64,000 nucleotides of DNA from Paracoccus isoporae. GTDB taxonomy: Bacteria; Pseudomonadota; Alphaproteobacteria; Rhodobacterales; Rhodobacteraceae. The position numbers and the translations under genes were made by a program. The DNA lies in the NCBI RefSeq assembly GCF_900101865.1, contig NZ_FNAH01000001.1, forward strand, positions 434,001 to 498,000, given 5' to 3'. The notes beneath the pieces are model-generated. The model made no database searches. It was given only the letters and a program-made list of their open reading frames with translations, and was not told the origin of the DNA. Below are positions 1-8,498 of this stretch, one piece after another. How positions within the stretch are numbered: position 1 is the first letter of the stretch; each line of letters opens with the position of its first letter.

Positions 1-351
1 GCCACGCTCGCACAGCGGCCGGGCATCGATCAGGCCACGTTGGCCGCCCTTGTCGCTTATGACCGGGTCACCATCGGCGGCGTCGTCGGCAGGTTGGAAA
101 GCCGCGGCTATCTGGCCCGACATGTCAGCGAAGAGGACCGCCGCGCGCGGCTGCTGACGCTCACCGAGCGTGGTAAGTCGGTGCTTCAGACCATTCAGCC
201 GGCGGTGCGCGCGGCGCAGACCGATATGCTAGCGCCGCTCACGCGCGAGGAACGGGCGGAGTTCATGCGCCTGATGCAAAAGCTGACCGGCACCGGCAAG
301 GGAGGCGAGGATCAGGACATGGCCGCGACGCTCCCGGAAACCGCAGGCTGA
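1..351 (+). CDS. MarR-family transcriptional regulator, 5'-truncated
   Basis: The gene runs off the left edge; 116 residues of the C-terminal part are visible and the frame is open from base 1. The visible part contains the end of a winged helix: recognition helix with VTIGGVVGRLESRGYL, then a wing with the typical MarR pattern EEDRRARLLTLTERG, then the C-terminal dimerisation helix. MarR proteins are dimeric repressors that usually respond to aromatic or electrophilic ligands. Its target cannot be told because its upstream neighbour is outside the window. It is convergent with a second MarR gene; the 127-nt gap holds no clear terminator. Confidence 0.85.
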   Translation, partial: ATLAQRPGIDQATLAALVAYDRVTIGGVVGRLESRGYLARHVSEEDRRARLLTLTERGKSVLQTIQPAVRAAQTDMLAPLTREERAEFMRLMQKLTGTGKGGEDQDMAATLPETAG

Positions 352-478
352 ATGGACGGGCCGCGCGCGACGCGGTCGGGCGCGGTTCCCAGCCGGCAAT
401 CGCAACAGGGTCCGGCGGATCCGATGATGGCGTCAGGTTTCGCCGCCATTCAAGTCGAAAAGGCCAGGCCGCACCGCC

Positions 479-955
479 TCAGCCTGGTGTCTTCTGGATC
501 CGGCTCAAAAGCTCCAGCAGAACGGATTTCTCGTCGCTGCTCAGCGCGTGCAATGCGATGTCCTCCGCCTTTTCCACTTCTGCAACGGCCCGGTCGCGCA
601 GTCTGCGCCCCCGCACCGTCGCGGTCAGCGCAAAGCGGCGGAGATCCTGCCGCGACCTGCTCCGGCTGATCAGCTTCTGCGCCTCCAACTCATCGATGAT
701 CCCGACGATATTAGACCGCTCCATCTGCAAGTCGTCCGCAATCCGCGACGGGGCGATGCCGGGATTGTCCACGATCAGCGACAGCGCCGTCATTGACACG
801 ATCCTCAGCCCGAGCGGCTCCAACGCCTGCTGCGCCGCGTGGCGGACGGTAAGGTAACTGATCTTCAGCTTATAGCCGACCAGCCGATGCACGATGCGAT
901 CGACCGGGCGGTCCGGGTCGGTGCCCGGCGGCGTGTGATCCACCTGCTTGGTCAT
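479..955 (-). CDS. MarR-family transcriptional regulator (MhqR-like role proposed)
   Basis: Predicted 158-residue cytoplasmic DNA-binding protein. The winged helix spans about residues 50-115: helix-turn-helix with RIADDLQMERSNIVGIIDEL and a wing around RQDLRRFALTATVRG. The flanking helices fit the MarR dimerisation domain, and the length is normal for the family. It is transcribed divergently from the dioxygenase-hydrolase fusion beginning at 1284, an arrangement in which a MarR protein normally represses its neighbour. In Bacillus, MhqR controls a ring-cleaving dioxygenase (MhqO), a carboxylesterase (MhqD) and azo/nitroreductases. The same activities sit here, so an MhqR-like role is inferred from context, not from specific residues. 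Confidence 0.85.
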   Translation of the reverse strand: MTKQVDHTPPGTDPDRPVDRIVHRLVGYKLKISYLTVRHAAQQALEPLGLRIVSMTALSLIVDNPGIAPSRIADDLQMERSNIVGIIDELEAQKLISRSRSRQDLRRFALTATVRGRRLRDRAVAEVEKAEDIALHALSSDEKSVLLELLSRIQKTPG

Positions 956-1283
956 CTCGCAATCCCCCGATCCGATCGTGACGTGTGATAACGGTTACTG
1001 TCAATAATGACCAATCCGGCACGGGCCGTGCGTGACAACCGGGGCCGCCCTCAAGCCCGGCCTGCTGCACGGGGACACGCGGTGCCGCCCGGACCCGACA
1101 ACCCGAAGCCTCCCAGCTCCACGACACCACAGCGCCCGAGACGTCGAAACCGGCGCTGATGTCGCATGGATCGGGCGGCTCTGGCGAGCGATGCTGAAAC
1201 CATCGCCGTGCCTGCGGGTTGCCTCGGTGGACAGCACACGCGATCACCCGGAACAGCGCGGATCAGGGGAGAGATTTCACCAG
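956..1283. promoter_or_regulatory. Divergent intergenic region between the MarR gene and the dioxygenase-hydrolase fusion
   Basis: This 328-nt gap has no convincing gene. On the minus strand a perfect -35 hexamer TTGACA lies at 1004-999, about 45 nt ahead of the MarR start codon; no good -10 follows at 17 nt. The same spot carries an imperfect dyad (GATAACGGTTACTGTC, 986-1001) that could be the MarR operator. For the fusion gene, a ribosome binding site AGGGGAGAG lies at 1265-1273, ten bases before the ATG at 1284. The frame is open upstream to 1032, but that extension has no family-like sequence and is read here as untranslated. Confidence 0.35.
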
Positions 1284-2822
1284 ATGACAAGCGGCATCCA
1301 CCACGTCACCGCGATCACCCGCAACGTGCAGCGGAACGTGGATTTCTATGCCGGCTTCCTCGGTCTCCGCCTCGTCAAGCAGACCGGCGGGTACGAGGAT
1401 GCCGAGCAATTGCACCTGATCTATGGCGACGCCGCCGGAAGTCCGGGCAGCCTGGTCACCTTCCTTGTGTGGGAGGCCGGCGCGGCCGGGCGGACCGGGC
1501 TGGGCCAGGTCACGGAAATCGCACTCGCCATCCCCCCCGTCGCGATCTCGGACTGGCTGCAGCGCGCGATGGAGGCGCGGATCCCCGTTGAAGGTCCGCT
1601 GCGCGAGTTCGGCGAGACGCTGCTGCGGCTGAAGGATCCGGACGGCATCATCATCAAGCTGGTCGGCGCCGACATGGCGGCAGTGGCGCCGCTGTCCGAT
1701 CCGATCGCGCCGGGGCGGATCCGCGGTGTGACGGTGCTCACCGACCAGCCGGACGCGACGGCCGGGTTCACCGCGCGCTTCGGCTATCGGCCGGGCCGGT
1801 CAGAGGGCAATACGCAGCGGATGACCTCGGATCGCGACAGTGTCGATATCCGCGATGCACGCGGCTATTTTCCCGGTATTCCCGGCGCCTCGATCATCGA
1901 TCACGTCGCTTTCCGCGCCGCCGACGAGGATGCGCTGCGCCGGATGCGCGTCTCGCTGCGCGACGCCGATGGGATCACGAAGGTCCACGACCGGAAATAT
2001 TTCCTGTCCCTCTATGTCCGCGAACCGGCGGGCACGCTTTACGAATATGCCACGGACGGCCCCGGCATGACGGTGGATGAGCCGCTGGACAGTCTTGGCA
2101 CCACGCTGATGATCCCGCCCGGCGATCAGGGCCGGGCCGAGGATCTGAGACTGATGTTGCCGCAATTCGCCCGGCCGGGCGAGGAAAGGATACCTATGCG
2201 CGAGCTGAGCTTCATTCACCGGATCCACACGCCCGATGATCCCGATGGCAGCGTGATCTTCCTGTTGCACGGCACGGGCGGCAACGAGGCCGACCTGATG
2301 CCGCTGGCTGCGAAGGCTCGGCCGGGCGCAACACTGCTGGGTGTTCGCGGACGCTCGACGGAGGAAGGCATCAATCGCTGGTTTCGCCGCTACGACGCCG
2401 TGACCTACGATCAGGAGGACATTGCCGCCGAGGCCGAGGCCTTTGCCGCTTTCGTCGATGAGGCATCCCGCGCCTACGGTCTTTCGGCTGACCGGATCAG
2501 CTTCCTGGGCTATTCCAACGGCGCGAATCTGATGGCCGCGATCATGCAGTTGCAGCCGGGCGTGATCCGCAGGGCCGTGCTGCTGCGCGCGGTGCAAGCC
2601 CTCGACACGCCGCCGCAGCCGGATCTGGCCGGCACGCAGGTGCTGATGCTGACCGGGACGCGCGATCCCTTCGCCCGCATGGCACCCCCGCTTGAGGAGG
2701 CGCTGAATGCGGCGGGCGCCGCGCTCGATGCGCGGCTGATCGAGGCCGGACATGAGTTGGCGCAGGCCGATATCGACGCCGTCTCAGCCTGGATGACGCG
2801 CGTCGATCCTCCGCCTGCGTAA
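1284..2822 (+). CDS. Fusion: VOC ring-cleaving dioxygenase (MhqO-like) + alpha/beta hydrolase (MhqD-like)
   Basis: Predicted 512-residue protein. Residues 1-304 form two glyoxalase/VOC modules: the first opens with GIHHVTAITRN, the second has IDHVAFRAAD and LYEYATDG, which supply the His/His/Glu metal site expected of extradiol-type dioxygenases. Residues 305-512 are a complete alpha/beta hydrolase: oxyanion loop LLHGTGG, nucleophile Ser about 411 in GYSNGAN, acid in GTRDPF, and His in EAGHEL. Each half is about as long as the free-standing MhqO and MhqD proteins. The start at 1284 is chosen for its ribosome binding site and the standard VOC N-terminus. Likely role: handling of quinone or hydroquinone adducts. 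A divergent MarR gene and a downstream FMN reductase on the other strand support this; the substrate is not known. Confidence 0.85.
   Translation: MTSGIHHVTAITRNVQRNVDFYAGFLGLRLVKQTGGYEDAEQLHLIYGDAAGSPGSLVTFLVWEAGAAGRTGLGQVTEIALAIPPVAISDWLQRAMEARIPVEGPLREFGETLLRLKDPDGIIIKLVGADMAAVAPLSDPIAPGRIRGVTVLTDQPDATAGFTARFGYRPGRSEGNTQRMTSDRDSVDIRDARGYFPGIPGASIIDHVAFRAADEDALRRMRVSLRDADGITKVHDRKYFLSLYVREPAGTLYEYATDGPGMTVDEPLDSLGTTLMIPPGDQGRAEDLRLMLPQFARPGEERIPMRELSFIHRIHTPDDPDGSVIFLLHGTGGNEADLMPLAAKARPGATLLGVRGRSTEEGINRWFRRYDAVTYDQEDIAAEAEAFAAFVDEASRAYGLSADRISFLGYSNGANLMAAIMQLQPGVIRRAVLLRAVQALDTPPQPDLAGTQVLMLTGTRDPFARMAPPLEEALNAAGAALDARLIEAGHELAQADIDAVSAWMTRVDPPPA
2182..2198 (+). promoter_or_regulatory. 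Internal ribosome binding site and in-frame ATG at the fusion junction
   Basis: AGGAAAGGA at 2182-2190 is followed five bases later by an in-frame ATG at 2196. This ATG begins exactly where the hydrolase module starts (MRELSFIHRI). It is the best Shine-Dalgarno sequence in the gene and could allow separate production of a 208-residue hydrolase. Confidence 0.5.
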
Positions 2823-2832
2823 GCTTCGCCCC

Positions 2833-3372
2833 CTACAGGCTGTCGGAAAAGTCGGCGACGAATTTGCGAAGCTGCTCGCGCGTGTCGTCGTCGGTCAGAC
2901 TCCCGTCATCGCTGAATTTTTCCGCCGCGCGCGAGACGGTCAACTGCCCGCCGGCCCAGACCTGCATCTTCAACCCGCGCAGCACCGGCAGCCAGGCATT
3001 CTGCGACAGCACCGTGCCGAACCCGCTGATCGACGCGCCCATCAGCGCGACCTGCTTGCCGGTGAAGATCTTCAGCCCGTCCCCGCGCGACATCCAGTCG
3101 ATCGCGTTCTTGAACACACCCGGAATGCTCTTGTTGTATTCCGGCGTAACCAGAAGCAGCGCATCGGCCGAATCGAGCTGGTCCTGCAACCGTCTGACGG
3201 CCGCAGGCAGCCCCTCGGCCTTTTCCAGATCGCCATCATAGAGCGGCACGTCGCGGATGCTGCCGATCTGGATCGTCGTGCCATCGGGGGCGGCATCCGC
3301 CGCCGCGCGGAGCAGGCCGGAATTGTAGGAGGCTTCGCGTAGGCTGCCGGATAGACCAAGGATGCTGGGCAT
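2833..3372 (-). CDS. NADPH-dependent FMN reductase (flavodoxin-fold quinone/azo/chromate reductase family)
   Basis: Predicted 179 residues, the usual length for this family. The N-terminal flavodoxin-like phosphate loop is GLSGSLREASYNSG (FMN phosphate binding), and the second flavin motif PEYNKSIPGVFKNAIDW contacts the isoalloxazine ring. The start at 3372 is chosen because it gives the standard MPSILGLSGS opening, with AGGAACG upstream; an in-frame ATG at 3414 exists but adds 14 residues unlike the family. Such enzymes reduce quinones, azo dyes or chromate by two-electron transfer. Its 3' end faces the end of the dioxygenase-hydrolase gene across only 10 bases. Confidence 0.88.
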   Translation of the reverse strand: MPSILGLSGSLREASYNSGLLRAAADAAPDGTTIQIGSIRDVPLYDGDLEKAEGLPAAVRRLQDQLDSADALLLVTPEYNKSIPGVFKNAIDWMSRGDGLKIFTGKQVALMGASISGFGTVLSQNAWLPVLRGLKMQVWAGGQLTVSRAAEKFSDDGSLTDDDTREQLRKFVADFSDSL

Positions 3373-3614
3373 GTTTCGTTCCTGACTAAGGGCGCGGATC
3401 GCGCCGGTTGCCATCAGAACGCGGCCGACCTGCTCCGGGTTCAGAAGGGGTCCGACGATGCGACGGCGCCGGGTTTGGTGAACTGAGATCCCGATAAATT
3501 GCTCCGCGAATAGACGCTGCCGTTCGCAGTAATCTCGGAAAACCGGTTGTGGTCAGAAATGCCCCGACGACCGATTCCGTCCCCTGGTCAGAGATTGCGC
3601 CCGTGCAGGAGCGT

Positions 3615-5075
3615 CTAGCCGTGCAGCGCGGTGACCGTTTTGAGGCGCGAGAAACCGTAAAGAGCCTCGAACCCCTTCTCGCGCCCGTGGCCGGAGCGTC
3701 CGACCCCGCCAAATGGCAGTTCGACACCGCCACCGGCGCCGTAATTATTGATGAAGACCTGACCCGCATCCAGCCGGCGGGCCATCCGCATCTGCCGCCC
3801 GCCATCCCGCGTCCAGACCCCGGCGACAAGGCCGTATTCGGTTCCGTTGGCAATGCGGATCGCGTCCTCTTCATCGTCAAAGGGGATCAGCACCTGGACC
3901 GGGCCAAAGATCTCCTCCTGCGCCAGCCGGTGATCGGGGGGCACATCGGCAAACAGGATCGGGGCGACGTAATGTCCGCCCGCCGGCGCGTCGTCGCGGA
4001 TCCGCCCCTCTGCCGCCACGGCAAGCTCGCGCCTGCCCAGCTCGATATATTCCGCGACGATCCGCTTTTGCTTTGCCGACACGAGCGGTCCCAGGTCGCA
4101 ATTCTCGGCAGCCGGACCGACCTCGAGCCGCGCATAGATATCGGCCATGCGGTCGCGCACGTCGCTGTAGATGCCGCGCTGAACCAGAACCCGCGACGCC
4201 GCCGAGCAGGTCTGCCCCGCCGCCTGCATGCAGGCACCGACCAGGACCGGCAGGGCCGGCTCCAGATCGACATCGTCGAAGACGATATGCGGCGACTTGC
4301 CGCCCAGTTCCAGCGTCACGGGCACGACGTTGCCCGCCGCAGCCGCCTGGATACGGCGGCCTGTGGCGACCGAGCCGGTGAACGACAGATGGTGCACACC
4401 CGGATGCACGGACAGTGCCGCGCCCACCTCGGCCCCGTAACCCGTGACCACATTCAGCGCGCCGGCGGGCAGCCCGGCCTCTTCCGCGATGGCGGCGAAG
4501 GCCAGCGAAGACAGCGAGGCATCCTCCGCCGGTTTCAGCACACAGGCATTCCCCATCGCCAGTGCCGCACCGACCGAACGGCCCAGGATCTGCATCGGGT
4601 AGTTCCAGGGTATGATATGTCCGGTCACGCCATGCGGCTCGCGCAGCGTGTAGACCGTGAAGCCCGGCTGATAGGGAATCGTCGTGCCATGCAGCTTGTC
4701 TGCCGCACCGGCATAGAATTCCAGGTATCGCGCCAGAGCCACCGCATCGTTGCGCGCCTGGTTCATCGGCTTGCCGACATCGCCGGATTCGATCAGGGCC
4801 AGATCCTCGGCGCGCGCCAGCACGATCTGCGACATCCGCGCCAGCACCCGCCCGCGTTCCGCCGCAGCCATCCGGCCCCAATCCCCGGCGCGCGCAGTTT
4901 CGGCCGCCTGCACGGCCAGATCGACATCCTGCCCGCTCGCCCGTCCGATTGCGCCGACCTGCTCGCCGGTCGAAGGGTCCTCGACCGGGATCAGCCCGTC
5001 GCAGCCGGGCTTCTGCCAGTGTCCGCCCACGAACATCATGGTCGGATCGAACCAGAGCGTTTCCCGTAGCTGCAT
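3615..5075 (-). CDS. NAD(P)-dependent aldehyde dehydrogenase
   Basis: Predicted 486 residues. All catalytic landmarks are present: Asn in IPWNYP, general-base Glu in LELGGKS, nucleophile Cys in AGQTCSAAS, and the coenzyme-fold motif FTGSVATGR. The C-terminal block EEIFGPV and the end of the fold PFGGVGRSGHGREKG are intact. It oxidises an aldehyde to the acid with NAD(P)+; the substrate (betaine aldehyde, aminobutyraldehyde or other) cannot be read from sequence. The start at 5075 (MQLRETLWF) has GAGGGG just before it, rather close; 5111 is an in-frame alternative adding 12 residues. It is divergent from the dehydrogenase gene at 5208. Confidence 0.9.
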   Translation of the reverse strand: MQLRETLWFDPTMMFVGGHWQKPGCDGLIPVEDPSTGEQVGAIGRASGQDVDLAVQAAETARAGDWGRMAAAERGRVLARMSQIVLARAEDLALIESGDVGKPMNQARNDAVALARYLEFYAGAADKLHGTTIPYQPGFTVYTLREPHGVTGHIIPWNYPMQILGRSVGAALAMGNACVLKPAEDASLSSLAFAAIAEEAGLPAGALNVVTGYGAEVGAALSVHPGVHHLSFTGSVATGRRIQAAAAGNVVPVTLELGGKSPHIVFDDVDLEPALPVLVGACMQAAGQTCSAASRVLVQRGIYSDVRDRMADIYARLEVGPAAENCDLGPLVSAKQKRIVAEYIELGRRELAVAAEGRIRDDAPAGGHYVAPILFADVPPDHRLAQEEIFGPVQVLIPFDDEEDAIRIANGTEYGLVAGVWTRDGGRQMRMARRLDAGQVFINNYGAGGGVELPFGGVGRSGHGREKGFEALYGFSRLKTVTALHG

Positions 5076-5207
5076 GACCCCTCGCTGTCCCATTGCCACC
5101 CGTCGGCTCATGCTAACGCCGGACAGGTTCCGACGCCATCCGCTTGCACTGGCTGCGCCGGGCGGGTTTCATGGAACGTGATCTGATCGGCAGACGGGGG
5201 CACGGGC

Positions 5208-6101
5208 ATGATGGACACGAGCGAGGTCGGGCTGATCGGGGTTGGCATGATGGGCCACGGCATCGCGCGCAATATCCTGCGCAGCGGGTGGAGATTGCGT
5301 TACCTGTCCCATCCGGGAAACCAGCCGACAGAGGATCTGGATGCCGCAGGGGCCGTCGGCCATGAGACCGCCCGCTCACTTGCCGAGCAATGCGATCTGC
5401 TGATTCTCTGCGTCACCGGCACGCCGCAGGTGGAGGACGTGCTGACCGGGTCGGGACAGGTGCTGAGCGCGCTGCGTCCGGGCAGCGTCGTGATCGATTG
5501 CTCCACGGCAATCCCGGAATCGACCGAAGACCTTGCCCGCCAGGTCGAGGCGCGCGGGGCCGACCTGGTGGACGCCGCCATGACCCGCACCCCCGCCGAA
5601 GCGGCCGCGGGGCGGCTGAACCTTCTCATCGGTGGCAGGGCCGAGGCGGTGGACCGGATCATGCCCCTGCTCGAAACCTTCTCCGAGAACCGGTTTCATG
5701 CCGGGCCGCCAGGGGCCGGGCACCGCCTGAAGCTGCTGCACAACTTCGTCTCGCTCGGCAGTGCTGCGCTGATTGCCGAGGCCTCGGCCTGCGCCCGCGC
5801 GTCGGGCATGGATGATGCGGTGCTGATCGACTGCCTGCGCCGTGGCGGCGGGCATGGCGCGGCCCTTGAGCGGATCGCGCCCTATCTGACCGAGGGACGC
5901 ACTGACCAGATGCGGTTCTCCGTCGCCAATGCCCAGAAGGATCTGGGGTATTACGAGCGCATGGCCGAGGCCCTGGGGGCCGAGCATGCCATCGCGTCAT
6001 CTGTCGCCGCGCTCATCGACCGGCTGGATGCCGACGGGCACGGGCAGGAGATGATGCCGCGCATGGTCGATCTGCTGAATGCCAAGACGGGCCGCGACTG
6101 A
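5208..6101 (+). CDS. NAD(P)-dependent oxidoreductase of the 3-hydroxyisobutyrate dehydrogenase family
   Basis: Predicted 297 residues. The N-terminal Rossmann motif is GLIGVGMMGHGIARNILRSG. The substrate-binding block that is usually DAPVSGG reads DAAMTRTP here. The catalytic lysine is in GAGHRLKLLHN, followed by the all-alpha C-terminal domain. The family oxidises beta-hydroxyacids such as 3-hydroxyisobutyrate, tartronate semialdehyde or gamma-hydroxybutyrate. The altered substrate block means the substrate should not be assumed. It is divergent from the aldehyde dehydrogenase (132-nt gap), so the two may form a short oxidation route from hydroxyacid or alcohol through aldehyde to acid; this is inference. 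Confidence 0.88.
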   Translation: MMDTSEVGLIGVGMMGHGIARNILRSGWRLRYLSHPGNQPTEDLDAAGAVGHETARSLAEQCDLLILCVTGTPQVEDVLTGSGQVLSALRPGSVVIDCSTAIPESTEDLARQVEARGADLVDAAMTRTPAEAAAGRLNLLIGGRAEAVDRIMPLLETFSENRFHAGPPGAGHRLKLLHNFVSLGSAALIAEASACARASGMDDAVLIDCLRRGGGHGAALERIAPYLTEGRTDQMRFSVANAQKDLGYYERMAEALGAEHAIASSVAALIDRLDADGHGQEMMPRMVDLLNAKTGRD

Positions 6102-6148
6102 CTACAGGCCCGCCCGGATCGGCCTTCCGCACCGACGGCAGGCGCGGC

Positions 6149-7279
6149 TCACCCCACCTGCCGGCCGCGACACCAGACCCCGCGCAGGCGTGGCGTCGCA
6201 TCGGAATCGGCGATGCGGATCACATCGGCGCGCAATCCGGGAACCAGCCGCCCGCGATCCGTCAGCCCGGTGGCAGATGCCGGCGTCGAGGTGACCGTCG
6301 CGAAGGCACGGGGCAGATCCTCCCACAACCGCCCCAGCCGGCAGGCCGCCATCAGAAGGCTGGACGGGATGTAGTCCGACGACAAGATGTCCAGCAGCCC
6401 GTCCTGCGCCAGTTCCTGCGCCGCGACATTTCCGGAATGGCTGCCGCCGCGAATCAGGTTCGGCGCGCCCATGATGACCCTGATCCCCGCCGCGTGGCTG
6501 GCGCGCGCCGCCTCCACCGTGGTCGGAAACTCCGCCAGCCTGACACCATGCGCCGCGCTGACCCCGACCTGGTCGGAGGTCGTGTCGTCATGGCTGGCCA
6601 GCGTCGCGCCGAGGCCGCGCGCGATCTGCACCGCCGCGCGCTCATGCCCGTCGCCGAGCCTCGCACGCAGCTCCTGCAACTTCGCGACATGGGCGGTGAA
6701 CTGCGCGTCGCTCATCCCGTGCTTGCCCTTCTCGTATTCCTCCAGCTTGCTCAGGTCACGAAACTGGCGCTGACCGGGCGTGTGGTCCATCAGGCTGACC
6801 AGCCGGATCCGGTGATCCGGGCCGAAGGCCTCCATCTCCTCGATCAGGGTCTCGGAACAGATCTCCGCCCGCAGGTGGATGAAATGGCTGATCCGGGTCG
6901 CCTGCCGCGCGTTCAGCCCGTTGATCTCGTTCACCAGCGCCAGCGCATAGGGCGCATACCCCGCGCTCGCCCCGTAGATCGATCCGACGCGCAGCGCGTC
7001 GAACACCGTGGTGATCCCGGCCGAGGCCAGTTCCCCGTCATGGGCCAGGATCGCCGTCTCATGCGGCCAGTCCACGCCGGGGCGCGGCCGGATATGGCGT
7101 TCCAGATTGTCGGTGTGCAGCTCGATCAGACCAGGCGTCAGCAGATCGCCTGCGCAGTCAACGGCGCCATCCGGGATCTCGGCCCCCTCGGTGACTGCCG
7201 CGATGCGGTCCCCCTCGATCCGGAGCGCGCCACGGATGACGCGGTCGGGCAAGACGATATTGGCATTGGCGAGGATCAT
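6149..7279 (-). CDS. phnM: PhnM, alpha-D-ribose 1-methylphosphonate 5-triphosphate diphosphatase
   Basis: Predicted 376 residues, amidohydrolase fold. PhnM removes pyrophosphate from ribose 1-methylphosphonate 5-triphosphate, giving the substrate of the C-P lyase PhnJ. Metal ligands are visible: the HxD pair in TPGLIELHTDNLERH, His in SLMDHTPGQRQ, His/Asp in LASHDDTTSDQV, and the late Asp in LSSDYIPSSL. It is the last gene of the phnGHI-HAD-JKLNM run; its ATG overlaps the phnN stop (ATGA, 7276-7279). The order N then M differs from E. coli (M then N). Confidence 0.96.
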   Translation of the reverse strand: MILANANIVLPDRVIRGALRIEGDRIAAVTEGAEIPDGAVDCAGDLLTPGLIELHTDNLERHIRPRPGVDWPHETAILAHDGELASAGITTVFDALRVGSIYGASAGYAPYALALVNEINGLNARQATRISHFIHLRAEICSETLIEEMEAFGPDHRIRLVSLMDHTPGQRQFRDLSKLEEYEKGKHGMSDAQFTAHVAKLQELRARLGDGHERAAVQIARGLGATLASHDDTTSDQVGVSAAHGVRLAEFPTTVEAARASHAAGIRVIMGAPNLIRGGSHSGNVAAQELAQDGLLDILSSDYIPSSLLMAACRLGRLWEDLPRAFATVTSTPASATGLTDRGRLVPGLRADVIRIADSDATPRLRGVWCRGRQVG

Positions 7280-7812
7280 TCGGAAAGCTCCCTGACGGCG
7301 GCATTGAAGGCAGCACAGGCCTGCGCGAGCGCGCCGGAATTGTCGATGGTGATGACGCGCAGACCCGCCGCGTCAAGCCGGGCGTCCCGCGCCACGCGCA
7401 GGGCAATCTCGTCAGGTGCTTCGCGTCCACGCGCAACCAGCCGCGCCGCCAGCGTCTCCGGATCGGCGGTAACGTGGATCACCGACAGATCCGGCAAGAC
7501 CGAAGCCGCCTCTCTCAGCACCCCGCGCGACAGGTTGACCAGCCGGATCGCGTGCCCCTGCGCCCCATGTGGCCGCGGAATGCCATAGCGCAACCCATGC
7601 GCCTGCCAATCGAGGATCAGCTCGCCGGCCTCCCGCCGCCGCAGAAACTCGGCCTCCGTCACCGGCTCGAAATCCTCGCTGCCGCGATCGGCCGGGCGGG
7701 TGATCGCCCGGCGGACTAGCGTGACATCCGGCAGCGCGGACGCAGCCTGGCGCATCAGCGTGTCCTTGCCTGCGCCCGACGGCCCGACCACGGCGATATG
7801 GGACAGGCTCAT
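7276..7812 (-). CDS. phnN: PhnN, ribose 1,5-bisphosphate phosphokinase
   Basis: Predicted 178 residues, guanylate-kinase-like P-loop enzyme. The Walker A loop is GPSGAGKDTLMRQ close to the N-terminus, followed by TRPADRGSEDFEPVTEAEF, typical of PhnN. It phosphorylates ribose 1,5-bisphosphate to PRPP, the last step that returns the sugar from the C-P lyase route to metabolism. Start and stop overlap phnL (7809-7812) and phnM (7276-7279) by four bases each, implying translational coupling. Confidence 0.95.
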   Translation of the reverse strand: MSLSHIAVVGPSGAGKDTLMRQAASALPDVTLVRRAITRPADRGSEDFEPVTEAEFLRRREAGELILDWQAHGLRYGIPRPHGAQGHAIRLVNLSRGVLREAASVLPDLSVIHVTADPETLAARLVARGREAPDEIALRVARDARLDAAGLRVITIDNSGALAQACAAFNAAVRELSE

Positions 7813-8498
7813 GCCGCGCGTCCGGGCGTGAACAAGGTGACATCCACCACCCGGTCGCAGACCCGCTTTCTGGCATCCTGGTCGTGGAAGATTCCCAGGA
7901 TGGCCGCACCGCGCCGCTTCGCCTCCTCGATCAGCGACAGCACGGTCTCGCGATTGGCGGCATCCAGACTGGCCGTCGGCTCATCGAGCAGAAGGGCGGG
8001 ATAGGGATGCACGAAGCCGCGGGCGATATTGACCCGCTGCTGTTCCCCGCCCGAAAACGTCGTCGGCGACAGGGTCCAGAGCCGCTCGGGAATGTTGAGA
8101 CGGCGCAGCAGATCCCCCGCCCTTGCCTCGGCCTCTTGCTGCGCCACACCAAGCGCCAGAATCGGCTCCGCCACCACGCTCAGCGTCGGCACGCGCGGCA
8201 CGACGCGCAGGAACTGGCTGACATAGCCCAGCGTCCCGCGCCGCAGCGCGATGATCTGGCGCGGCTCGGCCCCCGACACCTCGGTGTCGCCGACCCGGAT
8301 CATCCCGTGATCGGTGCGGTAATTCCCCCAGATCATCCGCATTAGCGTCGATTTTCCGGCGCCGGATGCTCCGGTCAGCGCCACGCATTCACCGGGCGCC
8401 ACCGCCAGCGACGCGCCCTCCATCACCCGCAGCACCGTGCCGCCTTGGTTGTGGAGGATGAAGTCCTTTGCCACGTCCTTCGCTTCGATCATCGTCAC
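7809..8498 (-). CDS. phnL: PhnL, ABC-type ATPase subunit of the C-P lyase complex
   Basis: Predicted 229 residues. It has a full set of ABC ATPase motifs: Walker A GASGAGKST (about residue 40), Q-loop YVSQFLR, signature FSGGEQQRVNIARG, Walker B ALLLDEPTASLD and switch His in FHDQD. PhnL acts with PhnK on the PhnGHIJ core rather than in transport. It is needed for formation of ribose 1-methylphosphonate 5-triphosphate from phosphonate and ATP. It overlaps phnK by four bases (8495-8498). Confidence 0.95.
   Translation of the reverse strand: MTMIEAKDVAKDFILHNQGGTVLRVMEGASLAVAPGECVALTGASGAGKSTLMRMIWGNYRTDHGMIRVGDTEVSGAEPRQIIALRRGTLGYVSQFLRVVPRVPTLSVVAEPILALGVAQQEAEARAGDLLRRLNIPERLWTLSPTTFSGGEQQRVNIARGFVHPYPALLLDEPTASLDAANRETVLSLIEEAKRRGAAILGIFHDQDARKRVCDRVVDVTLFTPGRAA

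Noticed and set aside
1032..1283. N-terminal extension of the dioxygenase-hydrolase fusion
   Set aside because: The 84 extra residues look like untranslated DNA, and a good ribosome binding site precedes the ATG at 1284.
3386..3880. 164-codon minus-strand frame between the FMN reductase and aldehyde dehydrogenase
   Set aside because: Most of it overlaps the aldehyde dehydrogenase 3' end in another frame and it shows no family pattern.
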